Positions 17,458 to 25,342 of a stretch of 64,000 bases of DNA are shown here, piece after piece. Under the pieces are notes generated by a model. That model saw only the letters and a list, made by a program, of their open reading frames with translations. It was not told the origin of the DNA and made no database searches. Position 1 is the first letter of the stretch, and each line of letters opens with the position of its first letter. Source of the DNA: JADLHS01 sp044225555 (GTDB lineage Bacteria; Verrucomicrobiota; Verrucomicrobiia; Limisphaerales; JADLHS01); assembly GCA_044225555.1 (NCBI GenBank), contig JBGAIM010000006.1:360360-424359 (forward strand). Reading direction: 5' to 3'. The position numbers and the translations under genes are program-made.

Positions 17458-18627
17458 GTGAAAAAATGGTTCATAGTCCTGATCGTCGCTTGCGCCGTGG
17501 GCGGCGCTTGGTTTTGGCGGAGCCGGAATCCAACTGATGAGAAGTCCGGCAAACAGTCGCGCCCGACCAGTGCGACGGCGGAGTCGCGCGACATCCATTT
17601 CTCGATCAACGCCGCCGGGGAGATTGGCCCGGCGGACCAGGTTTCCGTGCGACCGGAGGTCAACGGCCGCATCCTTCAGTTGCCGGTGGACATTGGCGAC
17701 ACCGTGCGCAAGGGGCAGTTGCTGTTCCAGCTTGATGATCGTGATCTGCAAATTGAAAAGGAATCGCAACAAAAGGAAATCGAGCGGGCCAAACTGGGAA
17801 TCGAACAGGCGGAACGCAATTATCTCCGCAGTCAGGCCCTCTACAAGGAATTCCTGATCTCGAAGGAGTTGTTCGAGGACACCAAAACCGAATACGACCT
17901 GGCGAAGAACACGCTGGGGCGCGCCGAAAAATCCATGGAATTGGTGCAGGACCGGTTGCGCAAGACGCGCATCGAGGCTCCGTTCGATTGCACGGTGCTG
18001 ACGCGTCCCGTGTCCGTTGGTCAGGCCGTTTCGGGCTCGGGTGGTTTCAACAGCGGAACGGAAGTGCTCACGATTGCCAACCTGACTGACATGATCATCA
18101 ACGCGCATATCAATCAAGCCGATGTCGCGCGCCTGAGTCCCAAACAGGAGGTGGACGTGCAGGTGGAAGCGGTGGCTGGTTTGAAGATGGTCGGCAAGGT
18201 CGAGCGCATCGCGCCCCAGGCCACCATCAAGAACAACATCAAGGGATTTGCCGTCCGCATCCTGCTTCAGAATGTGGAGGGTCGGGTGCGACCCGGCATG
18301 ACTGCGAACATCCAGATTCCGGTGGCGGCGGCCGACGACGTGGTAGCCGTCCCGTTGGCGGCGGTCTTCACCGAACGCAATCCCGGCACGCAACAGACCG
18401 AGCGCTTCGTCTATGTTTCCAAGAACGACCGGTTTGAGCGCCGTGCGGTTCAAATCGGTGTGTCGGATTATTTCTACGCGGAAGTTCAAAAAGGCTTATC
18501 GCCGGGAGAAGTGGTCTCGCTGGAGCAACCGCCCAAGGAGAAGATTGACGCGCCCGCGCCGGAGACGACCGATAAACCCGCCCAAGGCCGCGACACCAAG
18601 CGCCCGACGGCATCGGCTGCCTCGTAG
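17458..18627 (+). CDS. MacA-like periplasmic adaptor (membrane fusion protein)
   Basis: 389 aa from a GTG start. One N-terminal membrane helix (WFIVLIVACAVGGAWFW) anchors it. It is followed by a lipoyl half-motif (VSVRPEVNGRILQLPVDIGDTVRKGQ), a coiled-coil hairpin at about residues 95-165, the second lipoyl half (TRIEAPFDCTVLTRPV), a beta-barrel and a membrane-proximal domain. The C-terminus is a Pro/Thr/Lys tail. It bridges an inner-membrane ABC transporter to an outer-membrane channel. It leads an operon with one MacB-type ATPase and two permeases. No TolC gene is present in this window. Confidence 0.9.
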   Translation: MKKWFIVLIVACAVGGAWFWRSRNPTDEKSGKQSRPTSATAESRDIHFSINAAGEIGPADQVSVRPEVNGRILQLPVDIGDTVRKGQLLFQLDDRDLQIEKESQQKEIERAKLGIEQAERNYLRSQALYKEFLISKELFEDTKTEYDLAKNTLGRAEKSMELVQDRLRKTRIEAPFDCTVLTRPVSVGQAVSGSGGFNSGTEVLTIANLTDMIINAHINQADVARLSPKQEVDVQVEAVAGLKMVGKVERIAPQATIKNNIKGFAVRILLQNVEGRVRPGMTANIQIPVAAADDVVAVPLAAVFTERNPGTQQTERFVYVSKNDRFERRAVQIGVSDYFYAEVQKGLSPGEVVSLEQPPKEKIDAPAPETTDKPAQGRDTKRPTASAAS

Positions 18628-18657
18628 GTCGTTCGGTCAGCAACTTTTTCTTGTCCC

Positions 18658-19392
18658 ATGTCACTGGTCGAAATCCGCAACGTCAGCAAGATTTACCATC
18701 TTGGAGGTGAGGAAATCCGGGCGCTGGATGACGTATCGCTCGACATCGAGGCCGGCGAATTCATTTCCATCATCGGCCCGTCCGGCAGCGGCAAGTCCAC
18801 GTTGATGCAGATTGTGGGGTGTCTCGATACGCCCAGCAAAGGGACGATCATGCTCGACGGCACAGCGATTCAGGATGCCTCGCCGCGACAGCTTGCCGCC
18901 ATTCGCAATCGCAAAATCGGTTTCGTCTTCCAGTTCTTCAATCTGCTGCCGAAGCTGACCGTGCTCCAGAACGTGGAACTCCCGATGGTCTATGGCGGCG
19001 TGGGTGGACGGGAACGGCGCGAGCGTGCGATGAAGGCGCTGGAGCTTGTAAGCCTGGCCAACCGCAGCAAGCATCGGCCGTCGCAGCTTTCCGGCGGACA
19101 GCAACAGCGCGTGGCCATCGCGCGGGCGTTGGTGAACGATCCCAAGATTATTTTTGCGGACGAGCCCACCGGCAATCTCGACTCGCACACCGGCGAGTTG
19201 ATTCTGCAATTATTTCGCAAACTCAGCACTGAAGGCCGCACCATCATCCTGGTCACGCACGATCCGGAGATCGCCGCCATCACGCCGCGCCGCATCGAAA
19301 TCCGCGACGGCAAGATTGCCGACAAGGTGGATGAAACGCTGGCGGGATTGAATCGCCCGCCCAGAACCGTGGTCGCGAATGCGTCGCCATGA
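18658..19392 (+). CDS. MacB/LolD-type ABC transporter ATPase
   Basis: 244 aa. Walker A GPSGSGKST, Q-loop region FVFQFFNLLPKLTVLQNV, signature LSGGQQQRVAIARAL, Walker B IIFADEPTGNLDS and H-loop VTHDPE are all canonical for the LolD/MacB subgroup. It should power the mechanotransmission complex formed with the downstream FtsX/MacB-like permeases and the upstream adaptor. Its stop overlaps the first permease by four bases (ATGA), indicating coupling. In MacB proper the ATPase and permease are fused; here they are separate genes. Confidence 0.93.
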   Translation: MSLVEIRNVSKIYHLGGEEIRALDDVSLDIEAGEFISIIGPSGSGKSTLMQIVGCLDTPSKGTIMLDGTAIQDASPRQLAAIRNRKIGFVFQFFNLLPKLTVLQNVELPMVYGGVGGRERRERAMKALELVSLANRSKHRPSQLSGGQQQRVAIARALVNDPKIIFADEPTGNLDSHTGELILQLFRKLSTEGRTIILVTHDPEIAAITPRRIEIRDGKIADKVDETLAGLNRPPRTVVANASP

Positions 19393-20750
19393 ACTTTTGG
19401 AACGCCATCGTCGTTGGGCTGAAAGAAATCTGGTCGCACAAGTTCCGCTCGCTGCTCACGATGCTGGGCATCATCCTCGGCGTTTCCAGCTTGGTGGCGA
19501 TGTCCGCGCTCGTCAAAGGCATGGAATCGGGCGCGAAGGAGGCGCTGGTGGCCATCGGCGGCCTTCAGAAAATTCGCATCGAACCCGCCGAGGTGCCCGT
19601 CGAACAACGCCATTTGCAGGATCAGGCGCTTGGTCTGACCATGAACGATGTTTACGCGCTCCAGGCCAGTGCCCCGCTCGTGACGAAGATTTCACCGGAG
19701 TACCGGATTCCGCGCCCCACCATTACGGCCAACGGCAAAACGCTCCGCCCGTTCATCTGCTCTGGGGCGTGGCCGGTGGTGCTGGAACTGTTCGAGCACG
19801 AGATCGCCCATGGCCGCATGTTCAACGCGATTGACGACGAGGAAGCCCGCAGCGTGTGTGTCATCGGCACGAATGTGCGCGACGAATTGTTCGGCTCACC
19901 TGCGCAGGCCGGCAAGGAAATCATTCCCATCGGCGAGACGCTGCTTATCAATGGTCAGGCTTTCACCATCATCGGCATGTTCAAACACTACGAGAGCGAG
20001 CAGGAACGCAAGGAACGCGAACTGGGTTTGAACCAGAACCAGAAGGCTCAGGAACGCGGTGGCCGGCGCGGTCGGGGCAATTTTGTATTCTGGCTCAAGA
20101 ACAGCAGCATTTACGTCCCGCTCGGCACGGCTGCGCTTAAGTTCGGCAACACGCCCGGCGCAGGCGCCGGCCCGGCGGCGGGGTCTTCCGGCGCGGTACG
20201 ATTGTCCTCCATGGAGGTGAAGATTGACGACATCAGCCTGATGAACGCCTCAATCCAGCAGGTGCGCAATGTTCTCTTCAGCACGCACAAGGGTATCGAG
20301 GATTTTGCGTTCCGCACGCAGGAGGATTGGGCGGACAACATTGACACGTTTGTCCGCAACGCGCGCATGAGCGGCGGTACGATCGCCGCCATCAGCCTGC
20401 TCGTCGGCGGGATTGGCATCATGAACATCATGCTGGCGAGCATTTCCGGCCGCGTGCGCGAAATCGGCATCCGCAAGGCCATCGGCGCAACCACCGAAAA
20501 CGTTTTCACCCAGGTACTCGTCGAAAGCGTCGTCATCGCTGTGATTGGCGGATTGACTGGATTGGCGGCGGCTTACGGGCTCGTGCATTTGCTTGGCACC
20601 CTGTCGCCCACGGAAAACGAGCCGATCGTCACCGTCACCGCGCTCACCGTGGCGTTTCTGTCCAGTGTCAGCATCGGCATTCTTGCGGGACTGATCCCCG
20701 CCTTCAAAGCCGCCCGGCTCAGTCCCATGGTGGCGTTGCGTTACGAATGA
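19389..20750 (+). CDS. MacB-like ABC permease, first of two paralogues
   Basis: 453 aa. A membrane helix near the N-terminus (LLTMLGIILGVSSLVAMSALV) is followed by a periplasmic MacB-type domain (about 45-315) and three C-terminal FtsX-type helices (TIAAISLLVGGIGIMNIMLAS; VVIAVIGGLTGLAAAYGLVHL; VAFLSSVSIGILAGLIPAF). It ends with the usual ARLSPMVALRYE. A Gly/Arg-rich stretch (QERGGRRGRGN) and a Gly/Ala loop (PGAGAGPAAGSSGA) interrupt the periplasmic domain. It overlaps its neighbours by four bases on both sides. It probably pairs with the next gene as a heterodimer. Confidence 0.92.
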   Translation: MNFWNAIVVGLKEIWSHKFRSLLTMLGIILGVSSLVAMSALVKGMESGAKEALVAIGGLQKIRIEPAEVPVEQRHLQDQALGLTMNDVYALQASAPLVTKISPEYRIPRPTITANGKTLRPFICSGAWPVVLELFEHEIAHGRMFNAIDDEEARSVCVIGTNVRDELFGSPAQAGKEIIPIGETLLINGQAFTIIGMFKHYESEQERKERELGLNQNQKAQERGGRRGRGNFVFWLKNSSIYVPLGTAALKFGNTPGAGAGPAAGSSGAVRLSSMEVKIDDISLMNASIQQVRNVLFSTHKGIEDFAFRTQEDWADNIDTFVRNARMSGGTIAAISLLVGGIGIMNIMLASISGRVREIGIRKAIGATTENVFTQVLVESVVIAVIGGLTGLAAAYGLVHLLGTLSPTENEPIVTVTALTVAFLSSVSIGILAGLIPAFKAARLSPMVALRYE

Positions 20751-22105
20751 GCCTGCTGAATTCCATTCTCATTGGTCTCAAAGACGTCTGGGCGCACAAG
20801 CTCCGATCGCTGTTGACCATGCTCGGCATTATTCTTGGTGTCGCAAGTCTCGTGGGCATGGCCGCCATTGTGAAGGGCATGGAAAACGGCATGAAGGAAA
20901 ATATGATCACCATGGGCGGCGCGGACAAGGTGCTGATCCAGGACCAGGACGTGCCGCCCGAGCAAGAGCATCTGGCCGACGAAGCCCCCGGACGCACCAT
21001 GCGCGATGTGCTGGCTTTGCGCGAAAGCGCGCCGCTGCTACGCCTCATTTCGCCGGAGATTGAACCATTCGACGATGCCATCATCAGCCGCGGTGAGAAA
21101 CACACGCGGTCGCCCGAGTGCATCGGTGTGTGGCCGGCGGCACTGGAAATGAACCTGCACACGCTCGAACACGGCCGGTTCTTCAGCGAGCTTGACGAGG
21201 AAAATGCGCGTCCAGTCTGCGTCATCGGCACCGGCATTCGCGATGCGTTGTTCGGTTCACCGGAAGAAGTGGGGCACGAGATCATTCCCATCGGCGAGGT
21301 GGTTAACATTGAAAACCAGCCGTTCACCATTATCGGCATGTTTACCCATTACGAAGGTGAGCAGGAACGCCGCGAGCGCCTGCTCGCCAAAAGCCAGCCC
21401 ACCGAACAACCGACCGGTCCTGTGCGTTCGCGGGGTTGGGGGCGCGGCGGCAACTGGGCTTTCTGGCGCAAGAACAACACGGTTTACATTCCGCTCAACA
21501 CCGTCTGGCTGCGCTTTCGTGCCGCCACCGGGACGAACGGTGTGCCCGATGCGCGCCTGACCGACATGGATTTCAAAGTCGCCGACCTTGAACACATGGA
21601 AGCCGCGCTGCAACAGGCCCGGAATGTTCTCATGATCACGCACAATGGTATCGAGGATTTCAACTTCCGCACGCGCGAGAACGAACTCGAAACCATCACC
21701 AAACAAATTCGCAACGCGCGCATGAGCGGCGGCATCATCGCGGCGATCGCGTTGCTCGTTGGCGGCATCGGCATCATGAACATCATGCTCGCCAGTATCA
21801 ACGAACGCATCCGCGAGATTGGCATTTGCAAGGCCATCGGCGCGTCCGGACCGGCCATCTTTGCCCAAATCCTGACCGAAGGGATTGTGCTCGCCTGTAT
21901 CGGCGCGGTGTTGGGGCTGGTGGCTTCGTACGGGCTGGTTCATCTGCTGTCGATCCTGTCGCCCACCCAGAACTCGCCGGTCATCACGCCGCTGCCGATG
22001 ATTGTCTCCATGCTCTTCAGCGCGTTGGTTGGAATCATCGCCGGACTCTATCCCGCGTTGAAAGCCGCCCGCCTGGATCCAATTCAAGCGCTGCGTTACG
22101 AATAG
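20747..22105 (+). CDS. MacB-like ABC permease, second paralogue
   Basis: 452 aa, collinear with the preceding permease: same N-terminal helix (LLTMLGIILGVASLVGMAAIV), periplasmic domain, three C-terminal helices and the ending ARLDPIQALRYE. The two are close relatives throughout (both carry NARMSGG and LLVGGIGIMNIMLASI), which points to a tandem duplication. The loops differ (here PVRSRGWGRGGN). I infer that a heterodimeric permease replaces the MacB homodimer. No terminator is evident in the 60 bases before the helicase gene. Confidence 0.92.
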   Translation: MSLLNSILIGLKDVWAHKLRSLLTMLGIILGVASLVGMAAIVKGMENGMKENMITMGGADKVLIQDQDVPPEQEHLADEAPGRTMRDVLALRESAPLLRLISPEIEPFDDAIISRGEKHTRSPECIGVWPAALEMNLHTLEHGRFFSELDEENARPVCVIGTGIRDALFGSPEEVGHEIIPIGEVVNIENQPFTIIGMFTHYEGEQERRERLLAKSQPTEQPTGPVRSRGWGRGGNWAFWRKNNTVYIPLNTVWLRFRAATGTNGVPDARLTDMDFKVADLEHMEAALQQARNVLMITHNGIEDFNFRTRENELETITKQIRNARMSGGIIAAIALLVGGIGIMNIMLASINERIREIGICKAIGASGPAIFAQILTEGIVLACIGAVLGLVASYGLVHLLSILSPTQNSPVITPLPMIVSMLFSALVGIIAGLYPALKAARLDPIQALRYE

Positions 22106-22171
22106 CTAGGTTGGCCGCTCATCTTCCTTCTCACCCGCTTTATGAACGAGTAAAGTGCGCGCCCAGTGGCA

Positions 22172-24799
22172 ATGACACTTTACGATTTGATTCCGCGCGA
22201 TGAGAAGCCCAGCAACGATGGGTTGCTCGGTCGCTTCCTCGAATATGCGGAAGCGCGCCGGCTGCAACTCTATCCTGCGCAGGAGTCGGCCATCCTGGAA
22301 TTATTCGAGGAGAAGAACGTCATTCTCAACACGCCCACCGGTTCGGGGAAGTCTCTGGTAGCAACAGCGCTGCACTTTCAGGCCATCGCGAAAGGCAAGC
22401 GCTCGATCTACACGTGTCCAATCAAAGCGCTGGTCAACGAGAAGTTTATGGCGCTGTGCCGCGAGTTCGGCCCGGACAACGTCGGCCTCAGCACTGGCGA
22501 CGCGTCGGTGAATCGCGATGCGCCCATCCTCTGTTGCACGGCGGAGATTCTGGCGAACATCGCGTTGCGCGAAGGCGCGGCGGCCAATGTGCAGGACGTC
22601 GTGATGGACGAGTTCCATTACTACGCCGACCGCGAACGCGGCGTGGCCTGGCAGGTGCCGCTGTTGACGTTGCCGCAAACGCGCTTCCTCCTGATGTCCG
22701 CGACGCTCGGCGACACGACCTTCTTCGAGGAGCAACTCACGCGGCTTAACGGTCGTCCAACGGTGGCGGTTACTTCGGTGGATCGGCCCGTGCCGTTGGC
22801 GCATGAGTATTCGGAACTGCCGCTGGCCAAGACGCTCGAAAGTCTCGTCGCCGCTGGCCGAGCGCCGGTGTATGTCGTCCACTTTACGCAACTCGAAGCG
22901 GCCCAGAGCGCGCAGGATTTCACCAGCATTAATGTCTGCACGCGTGATGAGAAAGCTGCCATCGCGAACACGCTCGAAGGTTTCAAGTTCTCCAGTCCGT
23001 ACGGACCGGAGATCAAGAAATGGCTGCGACACGGCATCGGTTTGCATCACGCCGGGTTGCTGCCGAAGTATCGCGTGTTGATCGAACAGCTCGCGCAGAA
23101 GGGATTGCTCAAGGTCATTTGCGGCACGGACACGCTCGGCGTTGGCATCAATGTGCCGATTCGGACTGTGCTGTTCACACGCCTGTGCAAATACGACGGG
23201 CAAAAGACCGGCATCCTGAGCGCGCGGGATTTTCATCAGATCGGTGGACGTGCCGGACGAAAAGGCTTTGATGACAAAGGCTGGGTTGTGGCGCAAGCGC
23301 CGGAGCATGTGATCGAAAATCTCAAGCTCGCCGAGAAGGCGGCGCGTGACGGCAAGAAGACCGTGAAGCGCCAGCCGCCCGAGAAGAATTTCGTCAACTG
23401 GGACAAGAACACCTACCTGCGTCTGATCGCGGCGTCGCCAGAGAAGTTGATTTCCCGCTTTCAGGTAACGCACGGGATGTTGCTGAATGTGCTGAGTCGC
23501 AAAGGTGATGGTTGCGCCGCCATGCAGAAGCTCATCCGCGATTGTCACGAGACGCCCCGCCAAAAGCAGGCACACGTCAAGCGCGCGTGGCAACTGTTCC
23601 GCTCGCTGCTCGATCGCAAAATCGTGGAGTTTATCAATCCTGGTAGGGCCGACCTGCCGGTCGGCCTCGATTCGGTTGCAGAGAACACCAAGGCTGCGCA
23701 GCAGCGCAGCCCTACCGAGTTTAGGCCTGAGGGCGGGCAAAAGATTCGCGTCAACGTCGAACTGCAGGAGGATTTCTCGATGGACCAGGCGTTGTCGCTT
23801 TATCTGCTGGAGACGATTCCGCTGATGGATCCGCAAGCGCCGGATTGCGCGCTCGTCCTGCTCACGCTGGTCGAGTCCATCCTCGAAGACCCGGATATCA
23901 TCCTGCGCAAGCAACTCGACAAGGTGAAGGATCAGAAGATGGCCGAGATGAAAATGGAAGGCATCGAATATGACCAGCGCATGGAAGAACTCGAGAAGCT
24001 CGAATACCCCAAGCCGAATCGCGAGTTTGTCTATTCCACCTTCAACGCCTTCGCCGCGCGCCATCCGTGGGTCGGCGAGGAAAACATCCGCCCGAAATCC
24101 ATCGTGCGCGAAATGTTCGAGGAGTTCCGTTCGTTCGCGGATTACATCAAGCTTTACGAGTTGCATCGCGCCGAGGGTGTCTTGCTCCGGCATCTGAACA
24201 GCGTGTTCAAAGTCCTCGCGCAAACCGTCCCCGATTCCGCCAAGAACGAGCAGGTCCGCGAAATGGAACTGTATCTCGGCACGATGATCCGGCAGGTGGA
24301 CTCCAGCCTGCTCGATGAATGGGAGAAGATGCGCGACCCGAATTATCGTCCGGGCGAAACCAAGGAAGTCCGCCCGCCCGGCGCCGAGGAAGCCGCCGCT
24401 GACATCACGCGCGATGTGAAGGCCTTCACCGCCGCGATCCGCAATCGCATCTTCACCTTCCTGCGCGGATTGGTGATCGAGGATTACGAGGCGGCGATTG
24501 CCAATCTCAATTCACCCAACGATGACGACGGCCAACCTTGGACCGGCGCGCGATTGCAGAAGTTGATGGACGCTTATCACGCCGACCATGATCATCTCTG
24601 TCTCGACCCCAACGCCCGCAACGGGCGTCATACCTACGTCCTGCCTGCCGAGGACAAGCGCACCTGGCGCGTGCAACAAATGCTGGTGGACCCAGCAGGA
24701 GACAACGACTGGGTGGCTGAGTTCGAGGTGGACCTGGCGGAGTCGCGCAAAGCGAGTGAGCCGGTGTTGCGGTTGCGCCGAATCGGAAGTCTGACGTGA
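22172..24799 (+). CDS. Ski2-like DExH helicase with DUF3516-type C-terminal region
   Basis: About 875 aa from ATG 22172 (MTLYDLIPRDEKPSN); a GTG lies six bases upstream. Motif I TPTGSGKS, motif II DEFH, motif III SAT, the post-motif GTDTLGVGINVPIRTVLFT and motif VI QIGGRAGRKG identify a superfamily 2 helicase close to Ski2/Mtr4. The C-terminal 450 residues match the DUF3516 type known best from actinobacteria. Residues about 490-519 are an extra 30-codon segment coded by a palindromic element (see repeat at 23642). RNA is the probable substrate, given the family and the RNase R gene nearby, but this is inference. Confidence 0.88.
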   Translation: MTLYDLIPRDEKPSNDGLLGRFLEYAEARRLQLYPAQESAILELFEEKNVILNTPTGSGKSLVATALHFQAIAKGKRSIYTCPIKALVNEKFMALCREFGPDNVGLSTGDASVNRDAPILCCTAEILANIALREGAAANVQDVVMDEFHYYADRERGVAWQVPLLTLPQTRFLLMSATLGDTTFFEEQLTRLNGRPTVAVTSVDRPVPLAHEYSELPLAKTLESLVAAGRAPVYVVHFTQLEAAQSAQDFTSINVCTRDEKAAIANTLEGFKFSSPYGPEIKKWLRHGIGLHHAGLLPKYRVLIEQLAQKGLLKVICGTDTLGVGINVPIRTVLFTRLCKYDGQKTGILSARDFHQIGGRAGRKGFDDKGWVVAQAPEHVIENLKLAEKAARDGKKTVKRQPPEKNFVNWDKNTYLRLIAASPEKLISRFQVTHGMLLNVLSRKGDGCAAMQKLIRDCHETPRQKQAHVKRAWQLFRSLLDRKIVEFINPGRADLPVGLDSVAENTKAAQQRSPTEFRPEGGQKIRVNVELQEDFSMDQALSLYLLETIPLMDPQAPDCALVLLTLVESILEDPDIILRKQLDKVKDQKMAEMKMEGIEYDQRMEELEKLEYPKPNREFVYSTFNAFAARHPWVGEENIRPKSIVREMFEEFRSFADYIKLYELHRAEGVLLRHLNSVFKVLAQTVPDSAKNEQVREMELYLGTMIRQVDSSLLDEWEKMRDPNYRPGETKEVRPPGAEEAAADITRDVKAFTAAIRNRIFTFLRGLVIEDYEAAIANLNSPNDDDGQPWTGARLQKLMDAYHADHDHLCLDPNARNGRHTYVLPAEDKRTWRVQQMLVDPAGDNDWVAEFEVDLAESRKASEPVLRLRRIGSLT
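23642..23716. repeat. In-frame palindromic element inside the helicase gene
   Basis: A 75-bp segment bounded by GGTAGGG and CCCTACC (perfect inverted ends). It contains two hairpins, GGCCGACC with loop TGCC and GGCTGCGC with loop AGCA, each closed by its exact complement. The coding frame stays open through it. The heptamer GAGTTTA occurs just before (23627-23633) and just after (23717-23723), 90 bp apart, as expected of a target-site duplication. Removing one copy restores the peptide ...KIVEF-RPEGG.... Confidence 0.85.
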
Positions 24800-24809
24800 G
24801 TGAGCCATT

Positions 24810-25044
24810 CCCGGAGCGCGACCTTGAGGTCGCTTCAGTGTGCGACGTGGTGTGGTGTGGACAAGCCTACCGGCTCGTATCGGCGGAAGTGCTGCGGCTG
24901 GTCTGCGACACAGCCGCGCTCCGGGGAAAAGCTGCGGTGAACGCGCCGCAGTCCAGACGCTGCGCGAGGTTCGAGGATGCGGGGCAAGCGCGCCAGCGTT
25001 TGGAGTGCGGTGGCTTTAGCAACGCTTTCGGGCGCTAACGCTGG
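24810..25044. repeat. Mosaic of palindromic repeats between helicase and gene remnant
   Basis: Two elements lie back to back. The first (24810-24925) is bounded by CCCGGAGCGCG and its exact complement CGCGCTCCGGG, with an inner hairpin GCGACC-TTGA-GGTCGC next to the left end. The second (24993-25044) is bounded by CCAGCGTT and AACGCTGG and includes TTAGC/GCTAA. The left end of the first element matches the start of the element inside ureF (58841). An 80-codon open frame crosses the region but is only repeat sequence. Confidence 0.75.
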
Positions 25045-25086
25045 AACTCGAACACAATGCTGGCAACCAACCGCAGGAGTGTGTAG

Positions 25087-25323
25087 AACACCAAGGCGTA
25101 TGCTGAACCTCAATGCTTTATCACGCTTCACGAACGCGTAAAGAAATCCCGTGCTGACTATGGGCTGGAAGACAATCCAACTGCGTTCATGTGGCTCGCA
25201 TTGGAGGCAAGGGGAGAACTCTATACGCACGACAAGTTTTTCAAAGAAACGCAGACGAACCGCATCATTCATGAGGCGATTGAACGTGCTTATCCAGTCG
25301 TGCAGGATACACCCGGAAACTAA
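25087..25323 (+). pseudogene. 3' remnant of an unidentified gene
   Basis: After an in-frame TAG at 25084 an open frame runs 78 codons to TAA at 25321. It has protein-like composition: FITLHERVKKSRADYG, then LEDNPTAFMWLALEARGELY, then THDKFFKETQTNRIIHEA. There is no usable start codon in its first 40 codons, so the 5' part seems lost. It sits directly beside the repeat mosaic, which may have taken part in the loss. I do not recognise the family. Confidence 0.4.
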
Positions 25324-25342
25324 GAGCGATTGTATCGCCAGC

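Noticed and set aside
22301..24223. A 640-codon minus-strand frame
   Set aside because: It is fully antisense to the helicase, whose motifs are unmistakable; composition is Arg/Gln/His-rich with no domains.
24796..25038. An 80-codon frame after the helicase
   Set aside because: Almost all of it is palindromic repeat sequence; no homology or ribosome site.
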